From: Pseudomonas sp. R5-89-07
GTDB lineage: Bacteria; Pseudomonadota; Gammaproteobacteria; Pseudomonadales; Pseudomonadaceae
Length of the DNA stretch: 64,000 nucleotides
Direction of reading: 5' to 3'
NCBI RefSeq assembly: GCF_003851685.1
Contig: NZ_CP027727.1
Location: forward strand, 868,001-932,000
Below are positions 27,450-37,386 of this stretch, piece after piece. How positions within the stretch are numbered: the stretch's first letter is position 1; every line of letters starts with the position of its first letter. The position numbers were made by a program, and so were the translations under genes. The notes beneath the pieces were generated by a model. It was not told the origin of the DNA. It worked only from the letters and a program-made list of their open reading frames with translations, and did no database searches.

Positions 27450-30014
27450 ATGCGTATTGATCGTTTAACCAGCAAATTGCAGTTGGCCTTATCGGATTCC
27501 CAGTCCCTGGCGGTCGGCCTCGACCACCCGGCGATTGAGCCGGCGCACTTGATGCAAGCGCTCCTGGAGCAACAAGGTGGTTCTATCAAGCCCTTGTTGA
27601 TGCAGGTAGGCTTTGACGTCAACAGCCTGCGCAAGGAATTGAGCAAAGAGCTCGACCAACTGCCGAAAATCCAGAACCCTACCGGCGACGTAAATATGTC
27701 GCAGGACCTGGCACGCCTGCTGAACCAGGCAGACCGCCTGGCCCAGCAGAAAGGTGACCAGTTCATCTCCAGCGAGCTGGTACTGCTCGCCGCCATGGAC
27801 GACAACAGCAAGCTCGGCAAATTGTTGCTTGGCCAGGGCGTGAGCAAGAAAGCCCTGGAAAACGCCATCAACAACCTGCGCGGTGGCGAGGCGGTGAATG
27901 ACCCCAATCACGAGGAGTCGCGCCAAGCCCTGGATAAGTACACCGTCGACCTGACCAAGCGCGCCGAAGAGGGCAAGCTCGATCCGGTGATCGGTCGTGA
28001 CGATGAAATTCGCCGCACCATCCAGGTGCTGCAGCGTCGCACCAAGAACAACCCGGTACTGATCGGTGAGCCTGGCGTGGGTAAAACCGCAATCGCCGAA
28101 GGCTTGGCCCAGCGCATCATCAATGGTGAAGTGCCGGACGGCCTGAAAGGCAAGCGCCTGCTGTCCCTGGACATGGGGTCGTTGATTGCCGGCGCCAAGT
28201 TCCGTGGCGAGTTCGAAGAACGCCTCAAATCCCTGCTTAACGAATTGTCCAAGCAGGAAGGGCAGATCATTCTGTTTATCGACGAACTGCACACCATGGT
28301 CGGCGCGGGTAAAGGCGAGGGCTCCATGGATGCGGGCAACATGCTCAAACCTGCCCTGGCGCGAGGCGAGTTGCATTGCGTCGGTGCCACCACGCTCAAC
28401 GAATACCGCCAGTACATCGAAAAGGATGCGGCGCTTGAGCGGCGTTTCCAGAAAGTGCTGGTGGAAGAACCGAGCGAAGAGGACACCATCGCCATTCTGC
28501 GTGGCCTGAAAGAACGCTATGAGGTTCACCATAAAGTCGCGATCACCGACGGTGCGATCATTGCGGCGGCCAAGTTGAGCCATCGCTACATCACTGATCG
28601 GCAGTTGCCCGACAAGGCCATCGACCTGATCGACGAAGCGGCCAGCCGCATTCGCATGGAGATCGACTCCAAGCCGGAAGTGCTCGATCGCCTGGATCGC
28701 CGCCTGATTCAACTGAAGGTCGAATCCCAGGCGCTGAAAAAAGAAGAGGACGAAGCGGCGAAGAAACGCCTGGAGAAACTCCAGGAAGAAATCGTGCGCC
28801 TGGAACGTGAATATTCGGACCTCGAAGAAATCTGGACTTCGGAGAAAGCCGAAGTGCAGGGATCGGCGCAGATCCAGCAGAAGATCGAGCAGTCCCGTCA
28901 GGAACTGGAAGCTGCGCGCCGTAAAGGCGACCTGAACCGCATGGCCGAGTTGCAGTACGGGGTCATCCCGGACCTGGAGCGTAGCCTGCAGATGGTCGAC
29001 CAGCATGGTCACAGTGAGAACCAGTTGCTGCGCAGCAAGGTGACCGAGGAAGAAATTGCCGAGGTGGTCTCCAAATGGACCGGTATTCCTGTGTCGAAAA
29101 TGCTGGAAGGCGAACGCGACAAGCTGTTGAAGATGGAAAGCCTGTTGCACCAGCGCGTTATTGGCCAGGAAGAGGCTGTGGTGGCGGTGTCCAACGCAGT
29201 GCGGCGTTCGCGCGCCGGGCTGTCCGACCCGAATCGCCCGAGTGGTTCGTTCATGTTCCTCGGCCCGACCGGCGTGGGTAAGACCGAGCTGTGCAAGGCC
29301 TTGGCTGAATTCCTCTTCGATACCGAAGAGGCGATGGTGCGCATCGACATGTCCGAGTTCATGGAGAAACACTCGGTGGCCCGTCTGATCGGCGCACCAC
29401 CAGGCTATGTGGGCTACGAGGAAGGTGGTTACCTGACCGAAGCCGTGCGGCGCAAGCCTTACTCGGTGATCTTGCTCGATGAGGTCGAGAAGGCGCACCC
29501 GGATGTGTTCAACATCCTGCTGCAAGTGCTGGAGGATGGCCGCCTTACCGATAGCCACGGACGCACGGTGGACTTCCGTAACACGGTAATCGTGATGACC
29601 TCCAACCTGGGCTCGGCGCAGATCCAGGAACTGGTGGGCGACCGCGAGGCCCAGCGCGCAGCGGTAATGGATGCGCTGACCACGCACTTCCGGCCGGAAT
29701 TTATCAACCGGGTGGATGAAGTGGTGATCTTCGAGCCTCTGGCGCGGGATCAGATCGCCGGTATCACCGAGATCCAGCTGGGACGCCTGCGTGCACGCCT
29801 GGCCGAGCGCGAACTGGCGCTGGAGCTGAGCAGCGAGGCGTTGGACAAGCTGATCGCGGTGGGTTACGACCCGGTGTATGGCGCGCGGCCATTGAAGCGT
29901 GCGATCCAGCGCTGGATCGAAAACCCGCTGGCGCAGCTGATCCTGTCGGGCAGCTTCATGCCGGGTACCAGCGTCGAGGCAACCGTGGAGAACGACGAAA
30001 TCGTCTTCCACTAA
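27450..30014 (+). CDS. clpB: ATP-dependent disaggregase ClpB
   Basis: Hexameric AAA+ chaperone that rescues aggregated proteins together with DnaK. The 854-residue protein has the Clp N-domain, AAA1 with [13 protein letters not shown] near 204, a long coiled-coil M domain (about 410-520), AAA2 with [13 protein letters not shown] near 605, and the C-terminal D2-small domain. AAGGAAGG precedes the ATG. A sigma-32 promoter lies upstream and a terminator downstream. Confidence 0.98.
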   Translation: MRIDRLTSKLQLALSDSQSLAVGLDHPAIEPAHLMQALLEQQGGSIKPLLMQVGFDVNSLRKELSKELDQLPKIQNPTGDVNMSQDLARLLNQADRLAQQKGDQFISSELVLLAAMDDNSKLGKLLLGQGVSKKALENAINNLRGGEAVNDPNHEESRQALDKYTVDLTKRAEEGKLDPVIGRDDEIRRTIQVLQRRTKNNPVLIGEPGVGKTAIAEGLAQRIINGEVPDGLKGKRLLSLDMGSLIAGAKFRGEFEERLKSLLNELSKQEGQIILFIDELHTMVGAGKGEGSMDAGNMLKPALARGELHCVGATTLNEYRQYIEKDAALERRFQKVLVEEPSEEDTIAILRGLKERYEVHHKVAITDGAIIAAAKLSHRYITDRQLPDKAIDLIDEAASRIRMEIDSKPEVLDRLDRRLIQLKVESQALKKEEDEAAKKRLEKLQEEIVRLEREYSDLEEIWTSEKAEVQGSAQIQQKIEQSRQELEAARRKGDLNRMAELQYGVIPDLERSLQMVDQHGHSENQLLRSKVTEEEIAEVVSKWTGIPVSKMLEGERDKLLKMESLLHQRVIGQEEAVVAVSNAVRRSRAGLSDPNRPSGSFMFLGPTGVGKTELCKALAEFLFDTEEAMVRIDMSEFMEKHSVARLIGAPPGYVGYEEGGYLTEAVRRKPYSVILLDEVEKAHPDVFNILLQVLEDGRLTDSHGRTVDFRNTVIVMTSNLGSAQIQELVGDREAQRAAVMDALTTHFRPEFINRVDEVVIFEPLARDQIAGITEIQLGRLRARLAERELALELSSEALDKLIAVGYDPVYGARPLKRAIQRWIENPLAQLILSGSFMPGTSVEATVENDEIVFH

Positions 30015-30039
30015 GCCTGGCAAGCACTGCTATAAGAAG

Positions 30040-30068
30040 AGGCCCCGCATTGCGGGGCCTTTTTTTTC
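30040..30068 (+). terminator. Rho-independent terminator of clpB
   Basis: AGGCCCCGCA-TTGCGGGGCCT stem followed by eight T, 26 bases after the stop. Confidence 0.95.
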
Positions 30069-30199
30069 GATAGGGCGTTGAACTGTAAGGCAAAGGCTTG
30101 TAAAGTGCGCCCCGCAGCAACGTCAGCCCACGGGTTTCTTCTCCCCAAGAAGAAATCAGAAAGAAGCGCAAATCATTGTCTTAAAAGCAATTTAAAGGG

Positions 30200-30227
30200 T
30201 TGACAGGGGTTTTTAAGATTGTAGAAT
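30200..30227 (+). promoter_or_regulatory. Sigma-70 promoter of the tRNA cluster
   Basis: TTGACA, 16-base spacer, TAGAAT, then a GC-rich discriminator GCGCGCC typical of stringently controlled stable RNA genes; about 85 bases before tRNA-Asn. Confidence 0.8.
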
Positions 30228-30318
30228 AGCGCGCCTCAGAGACGCTAACGTAGCGATACGGACAGGGTCGAAGAGAAGGTTGTAACGCAGTAGAAGTTGT
30301 ACATTTGAAATATGTAGT

Positions 30319-30394
30319 TCCGTGATAGCTCAGTCGGTAGAGCAAATGACTGTTAATCATTGGGTCCCAGGTTCGAGTCCTGGTCACGGAGCCA
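30319..30394 (+). tRNA. tRNA-Asn (GTT)
   Basis: Full cloverleaf: acceptor TCCGTGA/TCACGGA, anticodon loop CTGTTAATC, T loop GTTCGAGTC, encoded CCA. First of the cluster after clpB. Confidence 0.97.
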
Positions 30395-30402
30395 ATTTCA
30401 AA

Positions 30403-30485
30403 CCGGGGTATAGCGCAGTCCGGTAGCGCGCCTGCTTTGGGAGCAGGATGTCGGGAGTTCGAATCCCCCTACCCCGACCATATTT
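30403..30485 (+). repeat. 83-bp direct repeat, copy 1 (contains tRNA-Pro)
   Basis: Identical to 30749-30831, from CCGGGG through the whole tRNA-Pro to GACCATATTT. The identity runs one base before and five bases past the tRNA. Confidence 0.9.
30404..30480 (+). tRNA. tRNA-Pro (TGG), copy 1
   Basis: Acceptor CGGGGTA/TACCCCG, anticodon loop CTTTGGGAG, T loop GTTCGAATC, encoded CCA. Identical to the copy at 30750. Confidence 0.97.
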
Positions 30486-30561
30486 GGGTCGTTAGCTCAG
30501 TTGGTAGAGCAGTTGGCTTTTAACCAATTGGTCGTAGGTTCGAATCCCACACGACCCACCA
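30486..30561 (+). tRNA. tRNA-Lys (TTT)
   Basis: Acceptor GGGTCGT/ACGACCC, anticodon loop CTTTTAACC, T loop GTTCGAATC, encoded CCA. In P. aeruginosa the tRNA-Lys gene at this clpB locus is an attachment site for pKLC102/PAPI-1-type islands. Confidence 0.97.
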
Positions 30562-30748
30562 TTTTTGAGACCAGTTAACGCTGGAATCAAATCTTAGAAT
30601 CAGAGGTTGAAGCTCTGATAGAGGCGGTTTTACGGTTTTGGAAAGTGTTACAGCACTTAGATATCGCCGTAGACATGCAGCCGTCTGAGGCGAACAGTAG
30701 TTTCGGTTCGTCATGATGTCAATGTGCGTCGGTTTTGCGATGCGCATT

Positions 30749-30831
30749 CCGGGGTATAGCGCAGTCCGGTAGCGCGCCTGCTTTGGGAGCAGGATGTCGG
30801 GAGTTCGAATCCCCCTACCCCGACCATATTT
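30749..30831 (+). repeat. 83-bp direct repeat, copy 2 (contains tRNA-Pro)
   Basis: Second copy of the repeat at 30403. It is the last core-type element before the integrase and is the best candidate for an attachment-site half (see findings). Confidence 0.9.
30750..30826 (+). tRNA. tRNA-Pro (TGG), copy 2
   Basis: Same 77 bases as the copy at 30404, with full cloverleaf and encoded CCA. A terminator follows 10 bases later, so it ends the tRNA transcript. Confidence 0.97.
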
Positions 30832-30835
30832 AATG

Positions 30836-30867
30836 AAAAAAGGCGTCTTTATGGCGCCTTTTTTTGT
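30836..30867 (+). terminator. Terminator of the tRNA cluster
   Basis: AAAAAGGCG-TCTTTAT-GGCGCCTTTTTTT: stem of about seven pairs with a long T tract. Confidence 0.8.
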
Positions 30868-30996
30868 GCCTTGAGCAAAGTCGTACCGTTCGTCTGAAAA
30901 AAATACGGATCTCGACCTAGTGCTTTATTCCGGGCAAGCGAAAGCCTCTGGCCAACCAGAATCCCCTATAGCCAGTGCGCTTTGATTATAAGCGTA

Positions 30997-32316
30997 CTAG
31001 GGCGATGCTCGAGAAAAGGATGAGCTTCGCATTGAATGCTCAGTCGAGGTGCGTTTCCTGAATGTGCCGACACCAAGCCCGCTCGCCATTAGCGTCAATA
31101 GTAGACTCTGCTCTACTTGATCTACTGGTGGGTCCATAGAGCATGTCATTGACTCGCGATGCAGTTGCGCAGATGCGAGCTCGAGAGCCCTCTGTAGCGC
31201 GCTTCGGCCAGTCGACTTGGTCGGCCGATCAATACTGATCTCTGTGCTGCTAGATTGTTGTGGAGCTGGCAGCTTCTTGGGCTCTGGTTGAGCGGTGTCC
31301 TGTGAATGCACACCTATGTTGGCGGGTAAGGGGGCAGAGGGTGTGCCACTTGGATCAACCCGTCTCACTCGGCTTAGAGCGCCCTGAGCCAGGCTTCGCT
31401 CATGCAGAACAGCACGCATATGGTCGTAGTCTGCCTCAATGTAATTCATCGTTGTCGCGAGATTCGAGTGATTCAGCAAGCTTTTCGTGAGATGGATGTT
31501 TCGCTCAGGCTGCTTCATCAAGTCTGTTGCTAATGTGTGCCTGAAACGGTGAGGGGTCATGCGCACGCCGATCTTATCGGTGAGTTTGCCGTACATTGAC
31601 TCTACCTGGTCGATGTTCATTTCCTTGCCATGGTAGTGACGGGAGAACCTGTTGACGTTGAACAGCTGATCGTCTGGTGAAAATCCGATTTTCTCGGCCT
31701 CCCCCAGGATCCTGGATAGGTGCGGAGCTAGTCCTTCCATAATGGGTAGGAAAAACTCCCGATGGGTCTTCTCTGTTTCAGCGCGGACCAAGATCATCTG
31801 GTTGCCCCAGTCGATATCTCTGTAGCGAAGGCACAGCAGGGCGTTCAGACGTATGCCTGTGTAATAAAACATCTCGAAGACGCTGAGCCAGAACCAGGCT
31901 GGTGTGATCTGGCTACGTTCATGCGTACAACGTTCTTGGCCTACAAGGGATATGAGCCAGTTGCGTGCTCGTTGGATGGCGTCTCCATTGATTGTCTTGC
32001 TGGCTCGCTTTGGTGGGATAACGCTGGTTTTCTTGAATGGGTTGATCGTGGTATGGGTCATCAGGCCGTGTTCTATGGCGTAGCCCCAAACAGTTCGAAG
32101 GTGATTTGAATAGGTGTTCCAGCTGCGTTTGGATAATCCGTTCTCAAATACTTTTTTTCGCCATGTCAGAATCGCACGATGATCGATCTCCTCAACTGAG
32201 GCCGTTCGGAAATGCTTAAGTAGTGCTTTGGTCGAGGCACGATAGATCTTTGCACTGGCAGGCCGCAGATCATGGGCAAAGATGTATTCCTCCGTCAGAT
32301 TCGAGGGCGTCGTCAT
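30997..32316 (-). CDS. Tyrosine recombinase (island integrase)
   Basis: Site-specific recombinase of the phage-integrase/XerC class, expected to integrate and excise the element at the neighbouring tRNA locus. The 439-residue protein has a core-binding domain (about 10-95) and a catalytic domain with R156 (GIRLN), H256 and R259 (TPHRFRHTLATDLM), H283 (LLNHSNLATTM) and Y292 (NYIEAD); the full catalytic set is present. A tail of about 125 residues rich in Ser, Pro and Gln follows the catalytic tyrosine, longer than in most family members. The start overlaps the relaxase stop (ATGA), so both are one operon. Confidence 0.92.
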   Translation of the reverse strand: MTTPSNLTEEYIFAHDLRPASAKIYRASTKALLKHFRTASVEEIDHRAILTWRKKVFENGLSKRSWNTYSNHLRTVWGYAIEHGLMTHTTINPFKKTSVIPPKRASKTINGDAIQRARNWLISLVGQERCTHERSQITPAWFWLSVFEMFYYTGIRLNALLCLRYRDIDWGNQMILVRAETEKTHREFFLPIMEGLAPHLSRILGEAEKIGFSPDDQLFNVNRFSRHYHGKEMNIDQVESMYGKLTDKIGVRMTPHRFRHTLATDLMKQPERNIHLTKSLLNHSNLATTMNYIEADYDHMRAVLHERSLAQGALSRVRRVDPSGTPSAPLPANIGVHSQDTAQPEPKKLPAPQQSSSTEISIDRPTKSTGRSALQRALELASAQLHRESMTCSMDPPVDQVEQSLLLTLMASGLGVGTFRKRTSTEHSMRSSSFSRASP

Positions 32317-34199
32317 TGTGGCGGCTCCGTTGCTTCTGACTTCAAGGACAGGCTGATATTGTCGAAGGGGACCTCAGAGAAGATTGTTCGCGGGTCTAGT
32401 AGTAAGTACCCCTTGAGCTGCTTGGATTTTCGAGGTCCAACAACGTCACAGGTCCAAATATTCAGACTCTTATGCGTTTTTCGATGAAGTTTCTGTTTCT
32501 CGAAACTACGTTGAACCAGCTGCCAGGCGCTGACTTGCTGTACTTTGGCTTGCTGTTCGATATGGGGGAATTCAAGGACGTAGCGTTTGAAAATTCCAGG
32601 CGTTACCAGCATAGCGGTCCCTGCTACGGTATGAACCAACGCTTTGGTATCGTTGATAATGATGGTCCGGGATGCGATGCCTTTCTTAAGCCATTCAACA
32701 AATCCCTGACCGATCTCGGTGTTATTGCTAGGCATCGGGGTGACTTCTTCGATTATTGCTAGAGGCGCACCTCCTTGATTGGAGGTTTGGGAAGGCTGGA
32801 TGTCATCCAGTTTCGGAGGCGCGGTATGTGCCGCTGAGACCTCTTTGTTCTTGGTGTCTTCTGATGGCTCATTGATGTTACCAAGGAGCGCCAGTAGCTC
32901 GTCAAATTCCTCGTTACTGCTCGAGAAATGCTGCGGGAGTTCGAACGGCGATGGCTGTGCCGGTGCTAAAGGCGCCGACTTAGAGCTGGATTGAATGTCC
33001 GAAGGCAAATTTTTTGCCGGTGAGGTGACGTTATTTTCAGCTGCAGAGTCTTCTGCCGGATTGCCAGCTTCTACTTCAAGCGTCCCCAGGTAAGCTGTGG
33101 GCCGATCATTTGGATCATTCCAGATCAGCGCCGGTGAGAGCTTCAGCAGGGTGAAGGTGTTTCGCCAGCCACGACCATTGTCTATCGTGGCTTTCCAGAC
33201 CGCCTTGTCTTGGGCATTGGTCTGGATCACCCCCTGATCTTGCAGCATGTTGAAGAAAGGTGCATTCGAACTGGGTACACCCTCAACGCCTTGGGTCAGC
33301 AAATAGGCTCGCAATTGATCAGCAATAGGCTTGCTAACCAGCCAAAGAGCATCCTGTGTCAGCCATCCATCTGACGGTCCATCGGGTTGATTCAGTTTGA
33401 ATGTATCTCGGACCAAGTGACGCAACCCATCTGCCAATTGACGCTGCAAAGACTGTTTGGGCGCGGACAGCGCGCGGGCTGGATTTCCTCCGAGTTCCTG
33501 TGCGACGGACGCCTGATCGGCCTTGACCACGATCTCGCCCAAAATGCCGGCATGTTCGTACTGACCAACCAAAATGAAGATTAACTGCGACCACACTTCG
33601 GGGAAATTACTGAGCCAATCTAAGATTTCTGAGGAGAGGATCTGCGCGTAGATCAGTGCGGCAGCGGCTCCGTGAAGTTGGTAATTGCGTCCTTTCACGT
33701 AGCGGAATCGATAGGGACGATCGATTGGACCGTGCCAGGGGTGCCAGGTTTTCCCTCCTATCAACTCGACGTGCACGTCGACAGCGATCTTGCCCAGGTC
33801 GTGTATCAAAGCGCCATAAGCCGCGGCGGCAGTCCAGGCCTCAGCCTGTGCTGATTGGGATTCCGGCGGTGCGCCTATAGGCAGCAGGTAGCTCTGTCGA
33901 ATCTTCAAGGCATAGGCGACGATTTCAAGTCCGTGATCCAGCATGCCGCCAGGGTGTGCATGATGGTGGTTTTGCGAAGCAGGGAGCTGCTGGACCAACT
34001 CCGCGTAGCGCTCAAGTGGACGCCGATAGAGCTCGACAAACTGTGAGCGAGATAACGATGCGCGCTGCCAAATGTTCTCCAGTAGTTTCTGACGGCGTGG
34101 CGATGCCAGTAGTGCTTGGCTAGAGGCCGGCTGTATAAAACCGTTAGGGGAGGGGCTTTGGGCGGGTAGCGCTTTATTGCGGCGGAAAATAGAGAACAT
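32313..34199 (-). CDS. MobH-family relaxase (TraI_2 type)
   Basis: Conjugative relaxase that nicks the transfer origin of integrative elements. The 628-residue protein has the N-terminal HD-like domain with HHHAHPGGMLDHGLEIV (about 78-94) and LIHDLGKIAVD (H133, D134), features of MobH/TraI_2. A linker rich in Ser/Pro (about 390-480) leads to a C-terminal TraI_2_C-like domain (QGFVEWLKKGIASRTIIIND, FPHIEQQAK). The ATG at 34199 has GGAG 7 bases upstream; earlier ATGs at 34229 and 34211 are possible. No frameshift is seen, so it may be active. Confidence 0.9.
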   Translation of the reverse strand: MFSIFRRNKALPAQSPSPNGFIQPASSQALLASPRRQKLLENIWQRASLSRSQFVELYRRPLERYAELVQQLPASQNHHHAHPGGMLDHGLEIVAYALKIRQSYLLPIGAPPESQSAQAEAWTAAAAYGALIHDLGKIAVDVHVELIGGKTWHPWHGPIDRPYRFRYVKGRNYQLHGAAAALIYAQILSSEILDWLSNFPEVWSQLIFILVGQYEHAGILGEIVVKADQASVAQELGGNPARALSAPKQSLQRQLADGLRHLVRDTFKLNQPDGPSDGWLTQDALWLVSKPIADQLRAYLLTQGVEGVPSSNAPFFNMLQDQGVIQTNAQDKAVWKATIDNGRGWRNTFTLLKLSPALIWNDPNDRPTAYLGTLEVEAGNPAEDSAAENNVTSPAKNLPSDIQSSSKSAPLAPAQPSPFELPQHFSSSNEEFDELLALLGNINEPSEDTKNKEVSAAHTAPPKLDDIQPSQTSNQGGAPLAIIEEVTPMPSNNTEIGQGFVEWLKKGIASRTIIINDTKALVHTVAGTAMLVTPGIFKRYVLEFPHIEQQAKVQQVSAWQLVQRSFEKQKLHRKTHKSLNIWTCDVVGPRKSKQLKGYLLLDPRTIFSEVPFDNISLSLKSEATEPPQ

Positions 34200-34337
34200 C
34201 GCCTGCTCCATAAATGATTCATGGGCCATGCTTTTCTCCTATCCAAAGGGGGGCGAGCAAGGGGAAAGGATCACTGGTGGTCTCGGGTATTTCTTTTGGC
34301 GAAAAGCCATCTTTCTATGGTGGTGACGGAGAAAGGA

Positions 34338-34892
34338 ATGCAGAATTATCGTCATTTCGGCCTAAGGTACGGTGCCGCAGATCGACCATGTCAGGAAAAA
34401 ATGATGGTTTCACTTCGCTACGCTACGAAATCAACCTCAGATAATGTTTGGGCACTTTGTGATTTGATACGTGACAATAAGTGTGATGAGATCATTCTTT
34501 TTGCTAGCGTAGGGAATGATCTTGACGATGAAGAAGCAAGGTGGGACAACAACCTTCCTTTGGTTGTCGCCTTAGCTAAATATATTATTCCTCACGTTGA
34601 CAGCGTCTTGGTCGTTTTTGATGGGGTGTTTTTAACCGCTGCGCGTCCCGCTCGTTATGGTGAAGTACGAGACTTGCTGGATGTAGCTATTGCGTCAGAC
34701 AAGGTTTATTACTCTGAGCAGAGAGCTCCACTCACTAGCGAAATGACTCCTGACGAGGCAGTTTCAACTCTTATTGATTTAGGTTCTATCCAGCCGTTGA
34801 CGGTTGAGTCCAGAGCTGAATACTTTTCATTGCTTAGTAATTTTACAGAAGACGAGTTAGTTGAAATTTATTCGACTCGGGAGATGCGTTGA
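34338..34892 (+). CDS. Hypothetical island protein
   Basis: Not recognised. The 184-residue protein (start MQNYRHFGLRYGAADRP, GGAGAAAGG just upstream) is acidic in its C-terminal half (TPDEAV, FTEDELVEIYSTREMR) and has no signal peptide or membrane segment. It is divergent from the relaxase and its base composition is AT-rich like the rest of the island. Earlier starts to 34221 are open but would overlap the relaxase start on the other strand. Confidence 0.55.
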   Translation: MQNYRHFGLRYGAADRPCQEKMMVSLRYATKSTSDNVWALCDLIRDNKCDEIILFASVGNDLDDEEARWDNNLPLVVALAKYIIPHVDSVLVVFDGVFLTAARPARYGEVRDLLDVAIASDKVYYSEQRAPLTSEMTPDEAVSTLIDLGSIQPLTVESRAEYFSLLSNFTEDELVEIYSTREMR

Positions 34893-35127
34893 TGGGATTA
34901 GTCCTTTTTTCCGCTGAAAGCGGCCCTTTCGGGTAAGGCTTTTACCCTTGTTAACCATTCCATTCGCTTCTACAAAACCTTTTACCCTTTGGGCCATTTT
35001 GCTGTGAAAAAGGGCGGGCTTCTGGTGCAAGGCAAGGGCCGTTTGTCTCATGATCTTGCAGCAGAGAAAAATCGGTATTATAAGTAATGTCAAATCGCCC
35101 CTAGATCGGGTAAGAAGGAGACGCACC
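34893..35127. other. Intergenic region with inverted-repeat elements
   Basis: Contains TTTTTTCCGCTGAAAGCGG and several GGTAAGGCTTTTACCC / TTTTACCCTTT repeats that may fold into hairpins; possible terminator of the upstream gene. No gene is visible. Confidence 0.4.
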
Positions 35128-35451
35128 ATGACCGCACAGACCTCTCAGGGAGTAGCAAGTCGCTTAGGCTATGGCCTGGGTCAGGTTGCGCGCCTCGTTT
35201 GGTGCAGTCAGAACCGTACCCTGCGTTGGGTCAAGCGTCTGGTTGTAGCTGCCGTGCTCCTATATTTTTCTGCAGACATTTTCAGCGGAATTATCAGCGT
35301 TGCAGTATTTACCTTGGTTTTGGGTGGAGGGCTCTGGGCGTTGAATCACAAACCTACGCCTCGCAGAAACCAAATAGAGTACGGTCAATGTTATGGCCCC
35401 GATGGCTATGGGTACTATGTTGCTGGTCAACGTGTAGACGACGATGATTAA
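35128..35451 (+). CDS. DUF3742-like conjugative element protein
   Basis: A 107-residue protein with AAGGAG 8 bases before the ATG. A short N-terminal part (SRLGYGLGQVARLVW) precedes a membrane stretch (about 38-70) and the end GPDGYGYYVAGQRVDDDD, which resembles the conserved C-terminus of the DUF3742 proteins found near traG in Pseudomonas integrative elements. It is convergent with the TraG-like gene. Function unknown. Confidence 0.7.
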   Translation: MTAQTSQGVASRLGYGLGQVARLVWCSQNRTLRWVKRLVVAAVLLYFSADIFSGIISVAVFTLVLGGGLWALNHKPTPRRNQIEYGQCYGPDGYGYYVAGQRVDDDD

Positions 35452-35482
35452 GGGACTCATATAATGATATGAGACCCTTACG

Positions 35483-36997
35483 TTACATAACGCTATGTTT
35501 GACAGTATTCACCCCTTCCTGACCTGCCTTTTGAACATCTTTTGTTCCGCTGGTAAGGCCTTCCAACGCTTTTCCTGCGCTCACCCCTGCCCATCCCAGC
35601 GCGCCTATCCAAAACACTGGCAGGATGATGAACATCGAGCCCATCACGAAGTTTAAAATTGCGTCCTGGGTGGCAGTGTTCAAACCCATCACAGGATCAA
35701 ATGATAAATGCGGAGAGCCGGCTCCATATAAAGCGTCCAGTATCGTGGTATCGACCCATCTAGCCAGTTGAAACCAGAAGTCCACGAATATCAGAGCGAA
35801 AAAAACAACGGACATAGTCATGGCCACTTTTAGTTGGTAAGCCCCGACAATTAGCACCAATGGAATGCAAATCACCATCGCCATTTTCAAGAACGCCATG
35901 ACCATCGGTAGCGCTTGGCGAACCATGTCCATCGCTGGGAAATAGGCCATAGATCCTAATGCAACTCCGAGAGTCCCCGCTGCCCGGGCTGCTCCATTCC
36001 ACACGGTTCCGTTGATTTGCCCCCCGTAATCCGTATAAACATCCCCTTTCACCTGGTTCGACGGCGAGACCAGTTGCCGGACAAGCGAGTCAGTCACTTC
36101 TTCCGGGGATAGCCACTTTGCCCAGCCGAGCATTTTGGTCAGGAGGTCCGGCGACACTTGAGCCTTGATACGATCCTGCAGCCCCACTCCGCTATCCGAC
36201 CACCATTGTTTGCATGTTGGATAGCCGCCACCTCCACTCACTTCTGGTAAACCCACATCGCGAGATGCGTTATAAGGCCAAGAAGTCCTTGGAGTTTTGG
36301 AGTAGTCCGTGTCGTAATACCCCGAGGTGTTCAATAAGAAGTGAGAACCAATCCAGCTGAGTTCTTGCGCAAAACGAGGGTCATTCCCTTGCGCGCCCAG
36401 TTCAGGTTGACGCATGAATAGTCTAGCACGGGAGGGGCCGTAGCAATCGTGCGTGAAGTCCCCAATTTCTTGAGCCAATAGTGGGTTGTTGATCTTGGTG
36501 TTGCTAACTTCCATGCGTACTTGTCGCAAATCAGTTCCGCAAGGAATTGCTGCGACCGCGCCACTGGTTAACCCCTTTGATAATGCATGCATTAACGCCC
36601 ACCACATGGGCATCTGGGCGCTCTTTCCTGCCAGTGAGCTGAATGTTGTGTTCCAGCCTGTGTCTGTGGGTTTAGGTAAGTTGTATTGACATTGCTGAGC
36701 TCTACTCTGGTCGAATGCCAAGGTATCAAAACTCACATTGACGGCTGGTACAGCGAAGAATGCGACGACGATGTAGCCAACATAGATATTGGTCTCGATA
36801 CGTGCCAGTGAGAGAACGCCTTTGTTGCCCTCATCAGCCCCCTCACCACGGACTTTCAGCCACTCTCGAATAACGATGATGCAGAAGGGCAGGGCGAATA
36901 GGCCCGTATCTGAAATCATCGCCCAGATACCATTGTTGATGATCCAACCGACCAACGTCAGGTAGTACTCCAAATAATCATTGGTGTAGAGCGTCAC
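35483..36997 (-). CDS. TraG N-terminal domain-type conjugation membrane protein
   Basis: A 504-residue inner-membrane protein of the integrative-element type IV secretion system, related to the F-type TraG N-terminal region that works in mating-pair stabilisation. About five membrane segments: an N-terminal pair around 25-45 and 75-90, then a large soluble loop with conserved cysteines (QQCQYNLP, PCGTD, DCYGPSRARLF, YPTCKQWW), and three C-terminal segments (about 360-470). It overlaps the next upstream gene by four bases. Family assignment is from layout and motifs. Confidence 0.82.
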   Translation of the reverse strand: MTLYTNDYLEYYLTLVGWIINNGIWAMISDTGLFALPFCIIVIREWLKVRGEGADEGNKGVLSLARIETNIYVGYIVVAFFAVPAVNVSFDTLAFDQSRAQQCQYNLPKPTDTGWNTTFSSLAGKSAQMPMWWALMHALSKGLTSGAVAAIPCGTDLRQVRMEVSNTKINNPLLAQEIGDFTHDCYGPSRARLFMRQPELGAQGNDPRFAQELSWIGSHFLLNTSGYYDTDYSKTPRTSWPYNASRDVGLPEVSGGGGYPTCKQWWSDSGVGLQDRIKAQVSPDLLTKMLGWAKWLSPEEVTDSLVRQLVSPSNQVKGDVYTDYGGQINGTVWNGAARAAGTLGVALGSMAYFPAMDMVRQALPMVMAFLKMAMVICIPLVLIVGAYQLKVAMTMSVVFFALIFVDFWFQLARWVDTTILDALYGAGSPHLSFDPVMGLNTATQDAILNFVMGSMFIILPVFWIGALGWAGVSAGKALEGLTSGTKDVQKAGQEGVNTVKHSVM

Positions 36998-37386
36998 AAG
37001 TCACCCCCTGCCTCATACAGCACCTTGCTCAGCTCAACCATCAGAAATAATAGGAACACCATTGCCTCGATCTTCAACAGACCTTTGCGCCGTTTCGAGC
37101 GTTCTGAGTTCGATAACCCTGCCTTGAATTTGAACCAGGCAACGGACAGCGCGATATAAAGCACCAGGCGCCAGGTGAAGAGCGGCCAGTAGTGGTCGGT
37201 ACGCCAGGCTTGCCATTGCTCAGCGCTGTCGAACATGTTCATCAAGACAGCGCTGAGTAGTACTACGAGGGCGGTAGTCGCGAGCAAAACACCCAGAACA
37301 AGCAGAATGCTCCTCCCGGTTCGTCGAACCAGCGAGCGATTGGAGGCGGTGACAGGCTCCGGCATATCGGTCATGGCCTTTCTCAC
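36994..37386 (-). CDS. Small integrative-element membrane protein
   Basis: A 130-residue protein with two or three membrane segments (SILLVLGVLLATTALVVLLS, FTWRLVLYIALSVAWF, EAMVFLLFLMVELSKVL). Its ATGA overlaps at both ends with the TIGR03755-type gene and the TraG-like gene show tight translational coupling. Small membrane proteins stand at this place in related elements; no specific function is known. Confidence 0.7.
   Translation of the reverse strand: MRKAMTDMPEPVTASNRSLVRRTGRSILLVLGVLLATTALVVLLSAVLMNMFDSAEQWQAWRTDHYWPLFTWRLVLYIALSVAWFKFKAGLSNSERSKRRKGLLKIEAMVFLLFLMVELSKVLYEAGGDL

Noticed and set aside
27489..30023. Long minus-strand frame opposite clpB
   Set aside because: Same reason: shadow of clpB codon bias, no family signal or ribosome site.
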